A DNA stretch of 39,318 nt from Opitutus sp. GAS368 (GTDB taxonomy: Bacteria > Verrucomicrobiota > Verrucomicrobiia > Opitutales > Opitutaceae), in the NCBI GenBank assembly GCA_945868215.1, contig CAMBLN010000005.1:1-39318 (forward strand). The letters run 5' to 3'. Below are positions 24,843-33,224 of the stretch, in pieces. Position numbers and translations under genes: made by a program. The notes under the pieces are model-generated. The model saw only the letters and a list, made by a program, of their open reading frames with translations. It had not been told where the DNA came from and searched no databases. Numbering within the stretch: the first letter of the stretch is position 1; the number at the start of each line of letters is the position of its first letter.

Positions 24843-27800
24843 GTGCCGCCTCTTTTCTCTGTGGCCCGCCCTGACGACAGCTCCCCGCCCGCCTTCCGCA
24901 TCGATTTTCCGCCGGAACTGCCCATCAGCAGTCGCGCCGGGGAGATCGTGGATCTGATCGCGTCCAGTCAGGTGGTCATTTTGGCGGGCGAAACCGGTTC
25001 GGGTAAAACCACGCAAATTCCTAAAATGTGTCTCGCGGCCGGACGAGGCCAGCGCGGGGCCATCGCGTGCACGCAGCCGCGGCGCGTGGCGGCGTTGTCG
25101 GTTTCGAAACGCGTGGCGGAGGAACTCAACGTCGAGTGGGGCGGGCCGGTGGGCTGCAAAATCCGTTTCGACGACCGCACGTCGCGCAACACGGTCATCA
25201 AGTTCATGACCGACGGCATGCTGCTCGCCGAGGTGCAGAGCGACCCGATGCTGCGTAACTACGACACGGTCATCCTGGACGAGGCGCACGAGCGTTCGCT
25301 CAACATCGACTTTCTCCTCGGGCATCTGCGCAACCTCCGTCACCAGCGGCCCGAGCTCAAAATCATCGTCACCTCGGCGACGATCGACACCGAGGCGTTT
25401 TCCAAGGCGTTTGATGATGCGCCGATCATCCAAGTTTCGGGGCGCACTTATCCGGTCGAAGTGATTTACGCGCCGCTCGACGAGTTCGGCAGCGATGCGG
25501 CTGAGGGCGATGAACGCTCCGCCAAATCCGAGGCGCTTCACTACATCGACGGCACCGTCGAGGCGGTGCAGCGCATCGTGCGCGAAAGCGATTCGGGCGA
25601 CATCCTTGTGTTCCTGCCCGCCGAGCGGGACATTCGCGAAACCACGGAATTGCTGGAAGGGCGTCGGCTGCCGAACACCGAGATTGTTCCGCTCTTCGGG
25701 CGGCTTTCCAACAGCGAGCAGCAGCGGGTGTTTTCCTCGTCGCAGCGGAGGAAACTGATTCTCGCGACGAACATCGCGGAAACCTCGCTCACGATTCCGG
25801 GTATCCGCTACGTGGTGGACACGGGTCTGGCGCGCATCAGCCGCTATTCGCCGCAGGCGCGCACGCGGCGGCTGCCGATCGAGGCGGTGGCGCAATCGAG
25901 CGCCGACCAGCGCAAGGGACGAGCCGGCCGCGTGGCCGACGGCGTGTGCATCCGGTTGTATTCGGAAGCCGACTACAATGAGCGTCCGCGTTTTACGCAG
26001 CCGGAGATTCAGCGGTCCAATTTGGCGGACGTGATTTTGCGGATGAAGGCGTTCGGCCTCGGCGACATTGAGCGGTTTCCGTTCATCAACATGCCGGCGG
26101 CGAAGTCGATCCGCGCGGGTTATGCGCTGCTGGAGGAAATCGGCGCGCTTGATTCGAACGCGAATGAAGCGTCGCGGCAGCTCACGCCGCTTGGCCGCGA
26201 GCTGGCGCGGTTGCCGGTGGATCCGACCGTGGGCCGTATGATTTTGCAGGCGCGTGCCGAGAAGGCCGTGCGAGAAGTGCTCATCATTGCCTCGGGTTTG
26301 AGCATTCAAGATCCGCGGGAGCGTCCGATGGAAGCGCGCGAGAAAGCCGATGCCGCGCACCGTAGGTTCAATCATCCGGATTCGGATTTCATGGCGCTGC
26401 TCAATATCTGGGACGCCTACCACGATCAGTTTGACCGGCTTTCGCAGGCCAAGCTGCGGCGGTTTTGCAAAGACCATTTTTTGAGTTACACGCGGATGCG
26501 CGAGTGGCGTGACGTGCATTCGCAGCTCCTGGATGTATTGGAGCAGCGGAAGGATTTTCAGTTCACGTCGGTGTTTGACGGCGTGCCGGCGGACAAAATC
26601 AACGACGACAAAACCGCGTTTGCGACGCCGGCTTATCGGGCGATTCATCGGAGTATTCTCGCGGGTCTGCTCGGCAACATCGCGACGCGCGATGAGGAGA
26701 ACGGCGGCTACAAGGCGACGCATGACCGGAAGGTGACGTTGTTTCCGGGGTCGGTGTTGTTTGTGCGCGAAGAAAAAAAATCAGGACCGGCGCGCGGTGC
26801 AGATACGCGCGGCAAAAAAGACGCGAAGAGTCCGCGTTGGATCATGTCGGCGGAGATCATGGAGACGTCGCGGTTGTATGCGCGGACATCGGCGCGGCTG
26901 GATCCGTTGTGGGCGCTGGATCTGGGCGAGCACGTCGTGAAGGTTGCGCACAGTGAGCCGTTTTGGAATCAGGATGCGGGGCGCGTGATGGTGAAGCAGC
27001 GCACGCGGCTGTATGGACTGGAGCTGGAATCGCGGGCGGTGAGCTACGGGAAAATCAATCCGGCGCACGCGACGGAGCTTTTTATCCGAGAAGCGCTGGT
27101 CAACGACATGGTCACGTGGCCGCTCGACTTCATCGCTCACAACCGCCGCGTGCGCGAGGACATCGAGAACCTGCTCACGCGCACGCGGGACAGCGGTTAC
27201 TTGAATTTGGATGAAGGAATTTACCGGTTCTATGCGGCGCATTTGTTGCCGCAGAACGCGGACGACCCTGTCGTTTCTTCGGTCGCCGAACTCGTGGCGT
27301 TGGTGCGCGAGCGCAAGGGGGCCGAGCCGCATTTTCTGGAGCTGCAGCCCGACGATTTGCGTGATCCCGAGGAGTTGCAGGCGGACACCGAGGCGTATCC
27401 GGAAGCGATGCCGCTGCAGCAGTCGGCGCTGCCGTTGAATTACGCCTACAAGCCGGGGCAGACGGATGACGGCGTGACGCTCGACGTGCCGGTGCGGGTG
27501 GCGGCGGAGCTCACGCCGGCGGCGCTGGATTGGGCGGTGCCGGGTCACCTGGCGGCAAAGGTGGAGCATTACCTGCGGGCGTTGCCGAAGGAGTTGCGCC
27601 GTGACTTCGTGCCGCTGGGGGATGCGGCGCGGGCGTTGGCGAAGGCGGCGGCGCAACATTCGCGGCTGACGGGGCAGCGCGAGACGCTGCCGCAAGCGCT
27701 GGCGACGCTGATTGGCGAACGGTTGAAACTGAAACTGGATGCGAGTGTGTTCGCCGAGGATCGTCCGCTGCCCGACCACTTGCGCGTGCGGGTGCGCGTG

Positions 27801-28871
27801 GTGGATGACGAAGGGCGCGAGATTTGCGCGAGCCGCGAGTTGGCGGAGATCGCGGCGGGCGTGGCGGCGCATCAGCGCGAGGTGAGCGTGAGTGTGTCGC
27901 GGGAAGATCCCGATGCGTGGCGGCGCGCGCGGGCGAAGCATGAGATGGGCGAGCAGACCGAGTGGAAATTTGGCGACGTGCCCGCGCAGGTGCATGTGTG
28001 CGACCAGGCGGGCGTGGCGGTTCACGCGTATCCCGGACTCAAAAACGGACCGGGCGGCGGAGTGGCGCTGAGGCTGTTCAAGACGCCGGAGGAGGCGGCG
28101 GTGGCGACCGCGCCGGCGTTGGAGCGGATGTTGGAATGGCAGCTCACGCATCAGTTGGCGTGTCTGCACAAAGACCTGAAGCAGTTGCGCGAACTCGGGG
28201 CGTTGCCGGCGACGCTGGGAACGGCGGACACGTTGCGCGAACACGCCTACATCGGGATCAGCCGGTGGTTGCTGGCGGCGGAACGGGTGAAGCACCTCAA
28301 TGCGTCCGCGTTTGCGGCTGCGGTGATGAAGGCGAAGGCGGATTTGCAGGGACTGGTGCCGCGCTTCGTGGAGCTGGTGCGGGAAATTTTGGGTCTGCGG
28401 CAGGCGTTGCTGGTGCATCCGAATCCGTATCGCGGACAAGGTCCGGAGCTGGCGGCGCTGGTGCCGAATGATTTTCTGAAGGTGACGCCTTACGAGCGGC
28501 TGGCGCATTTTCCGCGTTATCTGAAGGCGATGAAGCTGCGGGCGGATCGCTGGAAACAGGCGCAGGTGAAAGATACGGAGCGGGCGAAACAACTCGCGGT
28601 GTTTGCGGGTGTGCCGGAGCTGCGTTGGCAAGTGGAGGAGTTGCGCGTGAGTGTGTTTGCGCAAGAGCTGGGCACGGCGGAGCCGGTGTCGGTGCAGAAA
28701 CTGGAGCGGGTGCTGGCGGAGCTGCGCCAAGGGGCGAAGCATGGCGTGAAGCAAGCCACGGCGCCCGAGCCCGTGAAACCGCGCGAGGCGACGCCGCTGC
28801 CGGTGACGACGACGAAGCCGAAGGCGCCGTTGAAAAACTTCGGGGCGCTGGACGCGTTATTTAAACGCTGA
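24843..28871 (+). CDS. hrpA: ATP-dependent DEAH-box RNA helicase HrpA
   Basis: The 1342-residue protein starts with GTG at 24843; no ATG fits. Motif I AGETGSGKTTQ (48-58), TQPRR (77-81), DEAH (146-149), SAT (178-180), NIAETSLTIPG (310-320) and motif VI QRKGRAGR (356-363) are complete. Helicase-associated and OB-fold domains follow at about 420-640 (LLNIWDAYHDQF, FLSYTRMREWRDV). The long HrpA-specific C-terminal half (DUF3418) includes WPLDFIAHNRRVREDIENLL. Length matches E. coli HrpA (about 1300). In E. coli it is linked to resolving stalled ribosomes and to mRNA processing. A Lys/Thr/Pro-rich stretch precedes the C-terminal LKNFGALDALFKR. It stands alone, with a REP doublet just after the stop. 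Confidence 0.96.
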   Translation: MPPLFSVARPDDSSPPAFRIDFPPELPISSRAGEIVDLIASSQVVILAGETGSGKTTQIPKMCLAAGRGQRGAIACTQPRRVAALSVSKRVAEELNVEWGGPVGCKIRFDDRTSRNTVIKFMTDGMLLAEVQSDPMLRNYDTVILDEAHERSLNIDFLLGHLRNLRHQRPELKIIVTSATIDTEAFSKAFDDAPIIQVSGRTYPVEVIYAPLDEFGSDAAEGDERSAKSEALHYIDGTVEAVQRIVRESDSGDILVFLPAERDIRETTELLEGRRLPNTEIVPLFGRLSNSEQQRVFSSSQRRKLILATNIAETSLTIPGIRYVVDTGLARISRYSPQARTRRLPIEAVAQSSADQRKGRAGRVADGVCIRLYSEADYNERPRFTQPEIQRSNLADVILRMKAFGLGDIERFPFINMPAAKSIRAGYALLEEIGALDSNANEASRQLTPLGRELARLPVDPTVGRMILQARAEKAVREVLIIASGLSIQDPRERPMEAREKADAAHRRFNHPDSDFMALLNIWDAYHDQFDRLSQAKLRRFCKDHFLSYTRMREWRDVHSQLLDVLEQRKDFQFTSVFDGVPADKINDDKTAFATPAYRAIHRSILAGLLGNIATRDEENGGYKATHDRKVTLFPGSVLFVREEKKSGPARGADTRGKKDAKSPRWIMSAEIMETSRLYARTSARLDPLWALDLGEHVVKVAHSEPFWNQDAGRVMVKQRTRLYGLELESRAVSYGKINPAHATELFIREALVNDMVTWPLDFIAHNRRVREDIENLLTRTRDSGYLNLDEGIYRFYAAHLLPQNADDPVVSSVAELVALVRERKGAEPHFLELQPDDLRDPEELQADTEAYPEAMPLQQSALPLNYAYKPGQTDDGVTLDVPVRVAAELTPAALDWAVPGHLAAKVEHYLRALPKELRRDFVPLGDAARALAKAAAQHSRLTGQRETLPQALATLIGERLKLKLDASVFAEDRPLPDHLRVRVRVVDDEGREICASRELAEIAAGVAAHQREVSVSVSREDPDAWRRARAKHEMGEQTEWKFGDVPAQVHVCDQAGVAVHAYPGLKNGPGGGVALRLFKTPEEAAVATAPALERMLEWQLTHQLACLHKDLKQLRELGALPATLGTADTLREHAYIGISRWLLAAERVKHLNASAFAAAVMKAKADLQGLVPRFVELVREILGLRQALLVHPNPYRGQGPELAALVPNDFLKVTPYERLAHFPRYLKAMKLRADRWKQAQVKDTERAKQLAVFAGVPELRWQVEELRVSVFAQELGTAEPVSVQKLERVLAELRQGAKHGVKQATAPEPVKPREATPLPVTTTKPKAPLKNFGALDALFKR

Positions 28872-28878
28872 GGTTTGG

Positions 28879-28960
28879 AATGTAGGAGCCTGCTTGCAGG
28901 CGATGAGAGATAAACGAAGTCGAGTATCTCCCGAATCGCCTGCAAGCAGGCTCCTACATT
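28879..28960. repeat. REP doublet (REPIN-like) in the hrpA / ABC gene gap
   Basis: Two identical 26-bp units in inverted orientation (28879-28904 and 28935-28960) enclose a 30-base spacer. Each contains GTAGGAG followed by its own small palindrome CCTGC-TT-GCAGG and ends CGAT. The spacer extends the pairing (GAGAGATA with TATCTCCC, one mismatch), so the whole element can form one hairpin of more than 30 bp. GTAG head, internal hairpin and inverted pairing are the REP/REPIN plan known from Pseudomonas. It lies between the convergent hrpA and ABC ATPase genes. Confidence 0.88.
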
Positions 28961-28967
28961 CGGCGGG

Positions 28968-29753
28968 TCACGCGTTCAGGGACAGATGCAGGCGGTCCTT
29001 ACGACGGGTGAGTTTAGCCGGCGCGTCGAAGATCGCTGACAAATTCGCGGAGTTGAGGGTGGTTGCACGCGGACCGCGGGCGTGCACACGTCCGGATTTG
29101 AGCAGAAGGGCGTGGGTGAAGCCCGGGGTGATTTCCTCGACGTGGTGGGTGACTAGCACGAGGGCGGGACCGCGCGGCTGGCGGGCGAGGGATTCGACGA
29201 ACTGCAAAAATTGTTCGCGGGCGACGGGGTCGAGGCCGGCGCACGGCTCGTCGAGGATGAGCAGCTTCGGTTTCGCCATGAGGGCGCGGGCGATGAGGAT
29301 GCGCTGGCGTTCGCCTTGGGAGAGTTGTCCCCAGAGACGTTGGGGAAGTTTGCCGGCGCCGGTGAAGCGAAGGAGTTTCAGCGCGGCGCGGCGGTCGGCG
29401 GGCGTGACGTCCATCCACAGGTCGAGTTGCGCGTATTTGCCGCTGACGACGGTTTCGAGCGCGGGTTCGTCGGGAGGCACGCTGGCTTGGAGTGCGCTGG
29501 TCACGAGGCCGACTTGGAGGCGGAGGTCGCGCCAGTCGCTGGCGCCGTAGTGTTGATTGAGCAGCTCGATTTCGCCGGAGCTCGGGGTGAGGTAGCCGGT
29601 GAGGGCTTTGAGGAGGGAGGTTTTGCCGCAGCCGTTGGGGCCGAGGATGACCCAGTGTTCGCCGGATTCCATGCGCCAGGCGATGTCACGCAGCAAGGTG
29701 ATGCGGGCTCGGTGGATGGAGAGATTTTGAACGTTTAGGAGACAGGCCGGCAT
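28968..29753 (-). CDS. ABC transporter ATP-binding protein (ModF/YlmA-like)
   Basis: A 261-residue single ATPase domain: Walker A GPNGCGKTS (38-46), Q-loop near 80, signature LSQGERQR (144-151), Walker B LLILDEP (164-170) with the D-loop AGLD, and H-loop THH (His203). Length and motifs resemble the stand-alone ATPases annotated as molybdenum/iron transporter or ModF-like. No permease or binding protein is nearby, so the partner is unknown. The frame starts at ATG 29753 (MPACLLNVQNLSIHRARITL). It may have a role other than import, as many orphan ATPases of this group do. It is divergent from the EEP gene and convergent with hrpA. Confidence 0.85.
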   Translation of the reverse strand: MPACLLNVQNLSIHRARITLLRDIAWRMESGEHWVILGPNGCGKTSLLKALTGYLTPSSGEIELLNQHYGASDWRDLRLQVGLVTSALQASVPPDEPALETVVSGKYAQLDLWMDVTPADRRAALKLLRFTGAGKLPQRLWGQLSQGERQRILIARALMAKPKLLILDEPCAGLDPVAREQFLQFVESLARQPRGPALVLVTHHVEEITPGFTHALLLKSGRVHARGPRATTLNSANLSAIFDAPAKLTRRKDRLHLSLNA

Positions 29754-29882
29754 GAAGCTTGAAGGTGAAGGAACGGGGGTTCAGGTCAAACGATGCGGGG
29801 TTTTGCAATAATCAGGAAACAACCTCCTTTCATTTTGCGTCAGTGAGTTGGTCTGAAAAAAGCTGATGTGATCTCTACCTCT
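29754..29882. promoter_or_regulatory. Divergent promoter region, ABC ATPase / EEP-fold gene
   Basis: A 129-bp gap between divergent starts. It is clearly richer in A+T than its neighbours (TTTTGCAATAATCAGG, TTTCATTTTGCG), as expected for promoters. I cannot assign boxes reliably. Confidence 0.35.
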
Positions 29883-31367
29883 ATGCGCAAAATTCTGTTT
29901 CTGCTGGCCTTGGCGGCGTCGGTGTCCGCCGGATGGGCCCGTCCCTTTTCGGTTGTCATCTATAATGTCGAAAACCTGTTCGATGCTGACGGGGCCGCTG
30001 TTTACGAGGATTATCAGGGCTCCAAATACACACCGGCGCATCTGACGACCAAGCTGGCCAACATCACTCAGATTCTGGCCAAAGTGGACAAAGGCGTGGG
30101 GCCGGACGGGATCTTTTTTTGCGAGATCGAAGCGGATCAGACGCCCAACACCACGGTAAGCGACGTGCCGGCGTGGATGGAAAAATATGAAAAGCAGACT
30201 TTTACCGAACTGCTGGCGCAGTCGCCGTTGCCGGCCGAGCTCGCGGGTGTGCCGTCGGAAGTGTGGCTGCAGAAGGCGCTCCATGATCAGGGCATGCGTG
30301 GTTACAACGTGGTCAGCGGCGACGACAAATCCGGGTCGATCGCGATCAAGTGCGTGATTTTTTCGCGGTTTCCGGTGAAGCGCGTGAAGCTGCATCCCAC
30401 GCAGAATGCTCGCCCGATCGTGGAGGCGGAACTCGATGTCGAAGGTTACCCGCTTTATGTGTTCAACAATCACTGGAAGTCCGGTGCGGGTGATTTGAGG
30501 ACGGAGCCGGATCGCCAGGCCAACGCGAAGACGCTGCGCACGCGGCTCGATGAGATTCTGGCGGGCGATGCGAACGCGGACATCATTATCGGCGGCGACC
30601 TGAATTCGCAATACAACCACAAGGTGCGTTATCGCGAGATGCGCGAGACGGGCATCAACGACATCCTAGGTTCGCAGGGGAACGAACTGGCGGTGCGCGG
30701 CAAGGAACGCGATCTCTACAATCTCTGGTTCGAATTGCCGTCGGATGCGCGCGGCAGCGATGTGTTCAAGGGCGAGTGGGGGACGTTGATGCACATCATT
30801 TTGTCGCGAGGGCTCTACGACATGAACGGCGTGCAATATGAGGACAACAGTTTCGCGGTGATGAAGATTCCGGGGTTGAATGCGGATTCGCTCGGGCTGC
30901 CCAACCGGTGGAAACCGTATTCGGCGACGGGGTCGGGGTTCTCGGATCATTTTCCGCTCTATGCGCGGTTTCGCACGGTGGCGGACGGTCGCACCGACCG
31001 GTGGATGCCGCTGGTCAAGCCGAGCACCGATGAAACCAGCACGACGCTCAAAGTGGATTATGCGCGGGTGGATCTTTTCTCCACGGCGATCAAACCGTCG
31101 GAGTTGCCGGCGAACGCGGACATCCGCGACGGCACTTACACCGGGAAGATTTTCTACATCTCGGCCAAGGGTTACACCAACGACAAAGGGCACGTGAAGG
31201 TGAAGGTGAAAAACCAGGAATATGATGTGTTCAGCCACCAGAAGGAGATTCGCGACGAGCTCCGCAACCAAGCCAAGGAAGGTAAAAACCTGCGGTTTTA
31301 CGGCGAACTCGGCATCTATAAGGGGAACTGGCAATTTGTGGTGCAGGGCAAAGAGTGGGTGAAATGA
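29883..31367 (+). CDS. Secreted endonuclease/exonuclease/phosphatase-fold protein with C-terminal extra domain
   Basis: The product has 494 residues from ATG 29883. An in-frame GTG at 29868 would add five residues ahead of the signal peptide MRKILFLLALAASVSAGWA. The EEP fold covers about 21-365: FSVVIYNVENLFD (metal-binding Asn28 and Glu30), FFCEIEAD (Glu81), VFNNHWKSG (catalytic His region), IIIGGDLNSQ (Asp/Asn pair) and SGFSDHFPLYA (terminal SDH). About 100 further residues form a separate beta-rich domain (GKIFYISAKGYTNDKGHVKV, NLRFYGELGIYKGNWQFVVQ) that looks like an OB-type fold. It probably cleaves phosphodiester or phosphomonoester bonds outside the cytoplasm. DNA, RNA and phospholipid are all possible, and the sequence does not decide. 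The stop overlaps the next start (ATGA). Confidence 0.85.
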   Translation: MRKILFLLALAASVSAGWARPFSVVIYNVENLFDADGAAVYEDYQGSKYTPAHLTTKLANITQILAKVDKGVGPDGIFFCEIEADQTPNTTVSDVPAWMEKYEKQTFTELLAQSPLPAELAGVPSEVWLQKALHDQGMRGYNVVSGDDKSGSIAIKCVIFSRFPVKRVKLHPTQNARPIVEAELDVEGYPLYVFNNHWKSGAGDLRTEPDRQANAKTLRTRLDEILAGDANADIIIGGDLNSQYNHKVRYREMRETGINDILGSQGNELAVRGKERDLYNLWFELPSDARGSDVFKGEWGTLMHIILSRGLYDMNGVQYEDNSFAVMKIPGLNADSLGLPNRWKPYSATGSGFSDHFPLYARFRTVADGRTDRWMPLVKPSTDETSTTLKVDYARVDLFSTAIKPSELPANADIRDGTYTGKIFYISAKGYTNDKGHVKVKVKNQEYDVFSHQKEIRDELRNQAKEGKNLRFYGELGIYKGNWQFVVQGKEWVK

Positions 31368-31762
31368 GCCGAGAGCCGACGCTGACCGTTTATACCTACG
31401 CCAACTGCGACACCTGCCGCCGCGCCGTGAAATGGCTGCGGGCGCAGGGAATCGCGTTTACGGAGAAACCCATTCGCGAGACGCCGCCGACACCGGCTGA
31501 ATTGCGGATGATACTCGCGCGCCTCGGAGGCCCGGAGGCGCTACGCAAACTCTTCAACACCTCGGGGGTCGATTACCGGGCGCAGAAACTCGGCGAGAAG
31601 CTTCCGTCGATGAGTGAGGACGAGGCGATCGCGTTGCTGGCCGGCAACGGGAATCTGGTGAAGCGTCCGTTCGCGCTGGGTGCGGGTGCAGGGGCGGGCA
31701 CGGGTGGCGTGGGGCTGGTGGGGTTCGATGAGGCGAAGTGGGCGGAGGTGTTTGGCGCGTGA
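31364..31762 (+). CDS. ArsC/Spx-family thioredoxin-fold protein (arsenate reductase-like)
   Basis: The product has 132 residues from ATG 31364, overlapping the EEP stop by four bases. The N-terminus LTVYTYANCDTCRRAVKWL carries a CxxC pair (C15, C18). TEKPIRETPPTPAELRMIL is the ArsC/Spx region, and FNTSGVDYRAQKL and NLVKRPFAL mark the conserved substrate loop and cis-Pro-like end. A Gly/Ala-rich insertion (GAGAGAGTGGVG) lies near the C-terminus. The CxxC rather than single catalytic Cys and the lack of ars genes point to the YffB/Spx-like subgroup, a glutathione- or thiol-dependent reductase, rather than true arsenate detoxification. It is probably co-transcribed and coupled with the EEP gene. 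Confidence 0.82.
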   Translation: MSREPTLTVYTYANCDTCRRAVKWLRAQGIAFTEKPIRETPPTPAELRMILARLGGPEALRKLFNTSGVDYRAQKLGEKLPSMSEDEAIALLAGNGNLVKRPFALGAGAGAGTGGVGLVGFDEAKWAEVFGA

Positions 31763-31843
31763 GGAGAGAGTGACGGTGACGGGCGGGGCTTTTCATTTTC
31801 CGCTCGTTGACTCGCGACGGGTTTTAGCTGCACAGTCCCTCGC

Positions 31844-32107
31844 GTGACTGCTCCCGTATCCACACCGCTGCAAAAAACCGTCCGCTGGCTCGCGACTCAT
31901 GCGAATTTTCCGGCGACGCGGCTGGCTGCACGCGCGGAGTTGTTGATCTTGATCGCCACGGCGGCCGAACAGGAGCAGGTCGCGTTGCAACGCTCTCCGC
32001 GCTTCCTGGTCGAGCGCAACGACATCGCGGGCGACGCGTCGTTGAAGGCTTACACGATGAACCGGTCGCTGGCTCATTACGTCTGCAATAACGCGCAGAA
32101 GACCTGA
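31844..32107 (+). CDS. Small conserved-looking hypothetical protein
   Basis: An 87-residue frame starts with GTG at 31844 (MTAPVSTPLQKTVRWLATHA). I do not recognise the family. It is helical and soluble, with alternating Ala/Leu and charged residues (ARAELLILIATAAEQEQVAL). It ends in KAYTMNRSLAHYVCNNAQKT with a single cysteine. I prefer it to the 94-residue frame on the other strand because the plus-strand frame fits the gap between the ArsC-like and DUF4097-like genes and reads as a normal protein. No membrane segment or signal peptide. Both existence and start are moderately supported. Confidence 0.6.
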   Translation: MTAPVSTPLQKTVRWLATHANFPATRLAARAELLILIATAAEQEQVALQRSPRFLVERNDIAGDASLKAYTMNRSLAHYVCNNAQKT

Positions 32108-32136
32108 TGGCAGACCGCAGGTTTTTTGGTTGAAGT

Positions 32137-32154
32137 CTAGGGTGTTTACCCTAG
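32137..32154. promoter_or_regulatory. Candidate operator ahead of the DUF4097-like gene
   Basis: A perfect inverted repeat with 7-bp arms, CTAGGGT and ACCCTAG, around GTTT ends 10 bases before the GTG start. The arms contain CTAG, rare in many bacterial genomes, twice in 18 bases. Position and symmetry suit a dimeric repressor. Confidence 0.45.
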
Positions 32155-32163
32155 TCCGAATGG

Positions 32164-33180
32164 GTGCGAGCGACGTCCTACACCGTGTTTTTACTGGGCT
32201 GGCTGATGATGGCCGCGCCTGTGTTTGCCGTCATTGAGCGGCGGGTTGAGCGCACGTTTCCCGTTTCGGAGGCACCGCATTTGAGTCTGGGCAGTTCTTT
32301 CGGTGCGGTGAACATCCGGGAAGTGCCCGGGGCGAAGGAAATCAAAGTGGTGGTTATTCAGACGGCCGATGTGGAAGACGAGGAGGAGATGGATCGCCGG
32401 CTGACGACGTTGGAGCTGGCAATGAAGCAGCCTGACGCGAAGACGGTTTCGATCGAGGCGACCTTTACGCGTTCGGTCACGTGGAGTTGGAAAACCTGGC
32501 CGCCGGTCACGTTGATTTACGAAGTGGACGTGCCGCAGCGTTGCGATTTGAAGATCACGACGGGCGAGGGGCAGATTTTGATCGGTGCGGTTCACGGGAA
32601 ACTGGAGCTGGCCTGTGACACGGGGGGGATTTTTACCGGAGAGATCGACGGCTCGATCGTGGCGCGCAGCCGTTCGGGGCCGGTGTCGATCACGGCCTGC
32701 ACGGGAGGGATTGATGTATCCACGGATTCGGGACAAATTGCCGTGGGGCGCGCGGGAGGGCGGACGGTGCTGGCGAGCCGGGGCGGTTATATCGAGTTGC
32801 AACGCGCCAGTGGCGAAGTGGTGGTGCGGGGGAACGGCTCGTATGCGCAGGTGGGCTTTGTTTCCCCGATCCGGCATGGGGCGGATATCGTCACTTCGGG
32901 CGGTTCGATCACGTTGCAGCTGGAGACGGATGCGGCGTGTTTGCTGGATCTGCGGGCGTCGATTTTCGGGGATGTGGCCATGCGCGGCGAATTGCCGCTG
33001 GTGGTGACTTCGGGGGGGCTGGGGAAGTCGCGGCTCAAGGGGAAATTGAACGGGGGCGGAGTGCGCATCGTGGCGAAGGCCGGTGGCGGCAACGTGAGGT
33101 TGCGCGGTATCGAGCCGGCGGTGACGGAGTTTGGTGAAGCGGCCAGGAAGCTGGAGTCCCGATCCGACGGCGGACTTTGA
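32164..33180 (+). CDS. Secreted DUF4097-like beta-repeat protein
   Basis: The 338-residue protein starts with GTG at 32164; the nearby ATG at 32160 is out of frame. A signal peptide (SYTVFLLGWLMMAAPVFA) is cleaved near residue 22. The rest is a beta-rich repeat pattern: VERTFPVSEAPHLSLGSSFG at the N-terminus, then short strands with Gly turns (SGPVSITACTGGIDVSTDSG, SGGSITLQLETDA). This is the DUF4097/DUF4098 type of putative adhesin or beta-helix found in many bacteria and often linked to cell-envelope stress genes. No membrane anchor or lipobox is visible, so it is likely periplasmic. The function is unknown. The stop (33178-33180) is 44 bases before the M32 peptidase start. Confidence 0.78.
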   Translation: MRATSYTVFLLGWLMMAAPVFAVIERRVERTFPVSEAPHLSLGSSFGAVNIREVPGAKEIKVVVIQTADVEDEEEMDRRLTTLELAMKQPDAKTVSIEATFTRSVTWSWKTWPPVTLIYEVDVPQRCDLKITTGEGQILIGAVHGKLELACDTGGIFTGEIDGSIVARSRSGPVSITACTGGIDVSTDSGQIAVGRAGGRTVLASRGGYIELQRASGEVVVRGNGSYAQVGFVSPIRHGADIVTSGGSITLQLETDAACLLDLRASIFGDVAMRGELPLVVTSGGLGKSRLKGKLNGGGVRIVAKAGGGNVRLRGIEPAVTEFGEAARKLESRSDGGL

Positions 33181-33224
33181 TTCTTCGCTTCGCTTCGGGG
33201 GTCGGGGTGTGCTTGCATGACGAC

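Noticed and set aside
26764-26820. Possible frameshift site at the run of eight A residues in hrpA
   Set aside because: The frame continues with conserved HrpA sequence on both sides, so no frameshift is needed.
31793-32077. Minus-strand frame of 94 codons opposite the small hypothetical gene
   Set aside because: Arg/Gln-rich and out of line with the run of plus-strand genes; the plus-strand frame is more protein-like.
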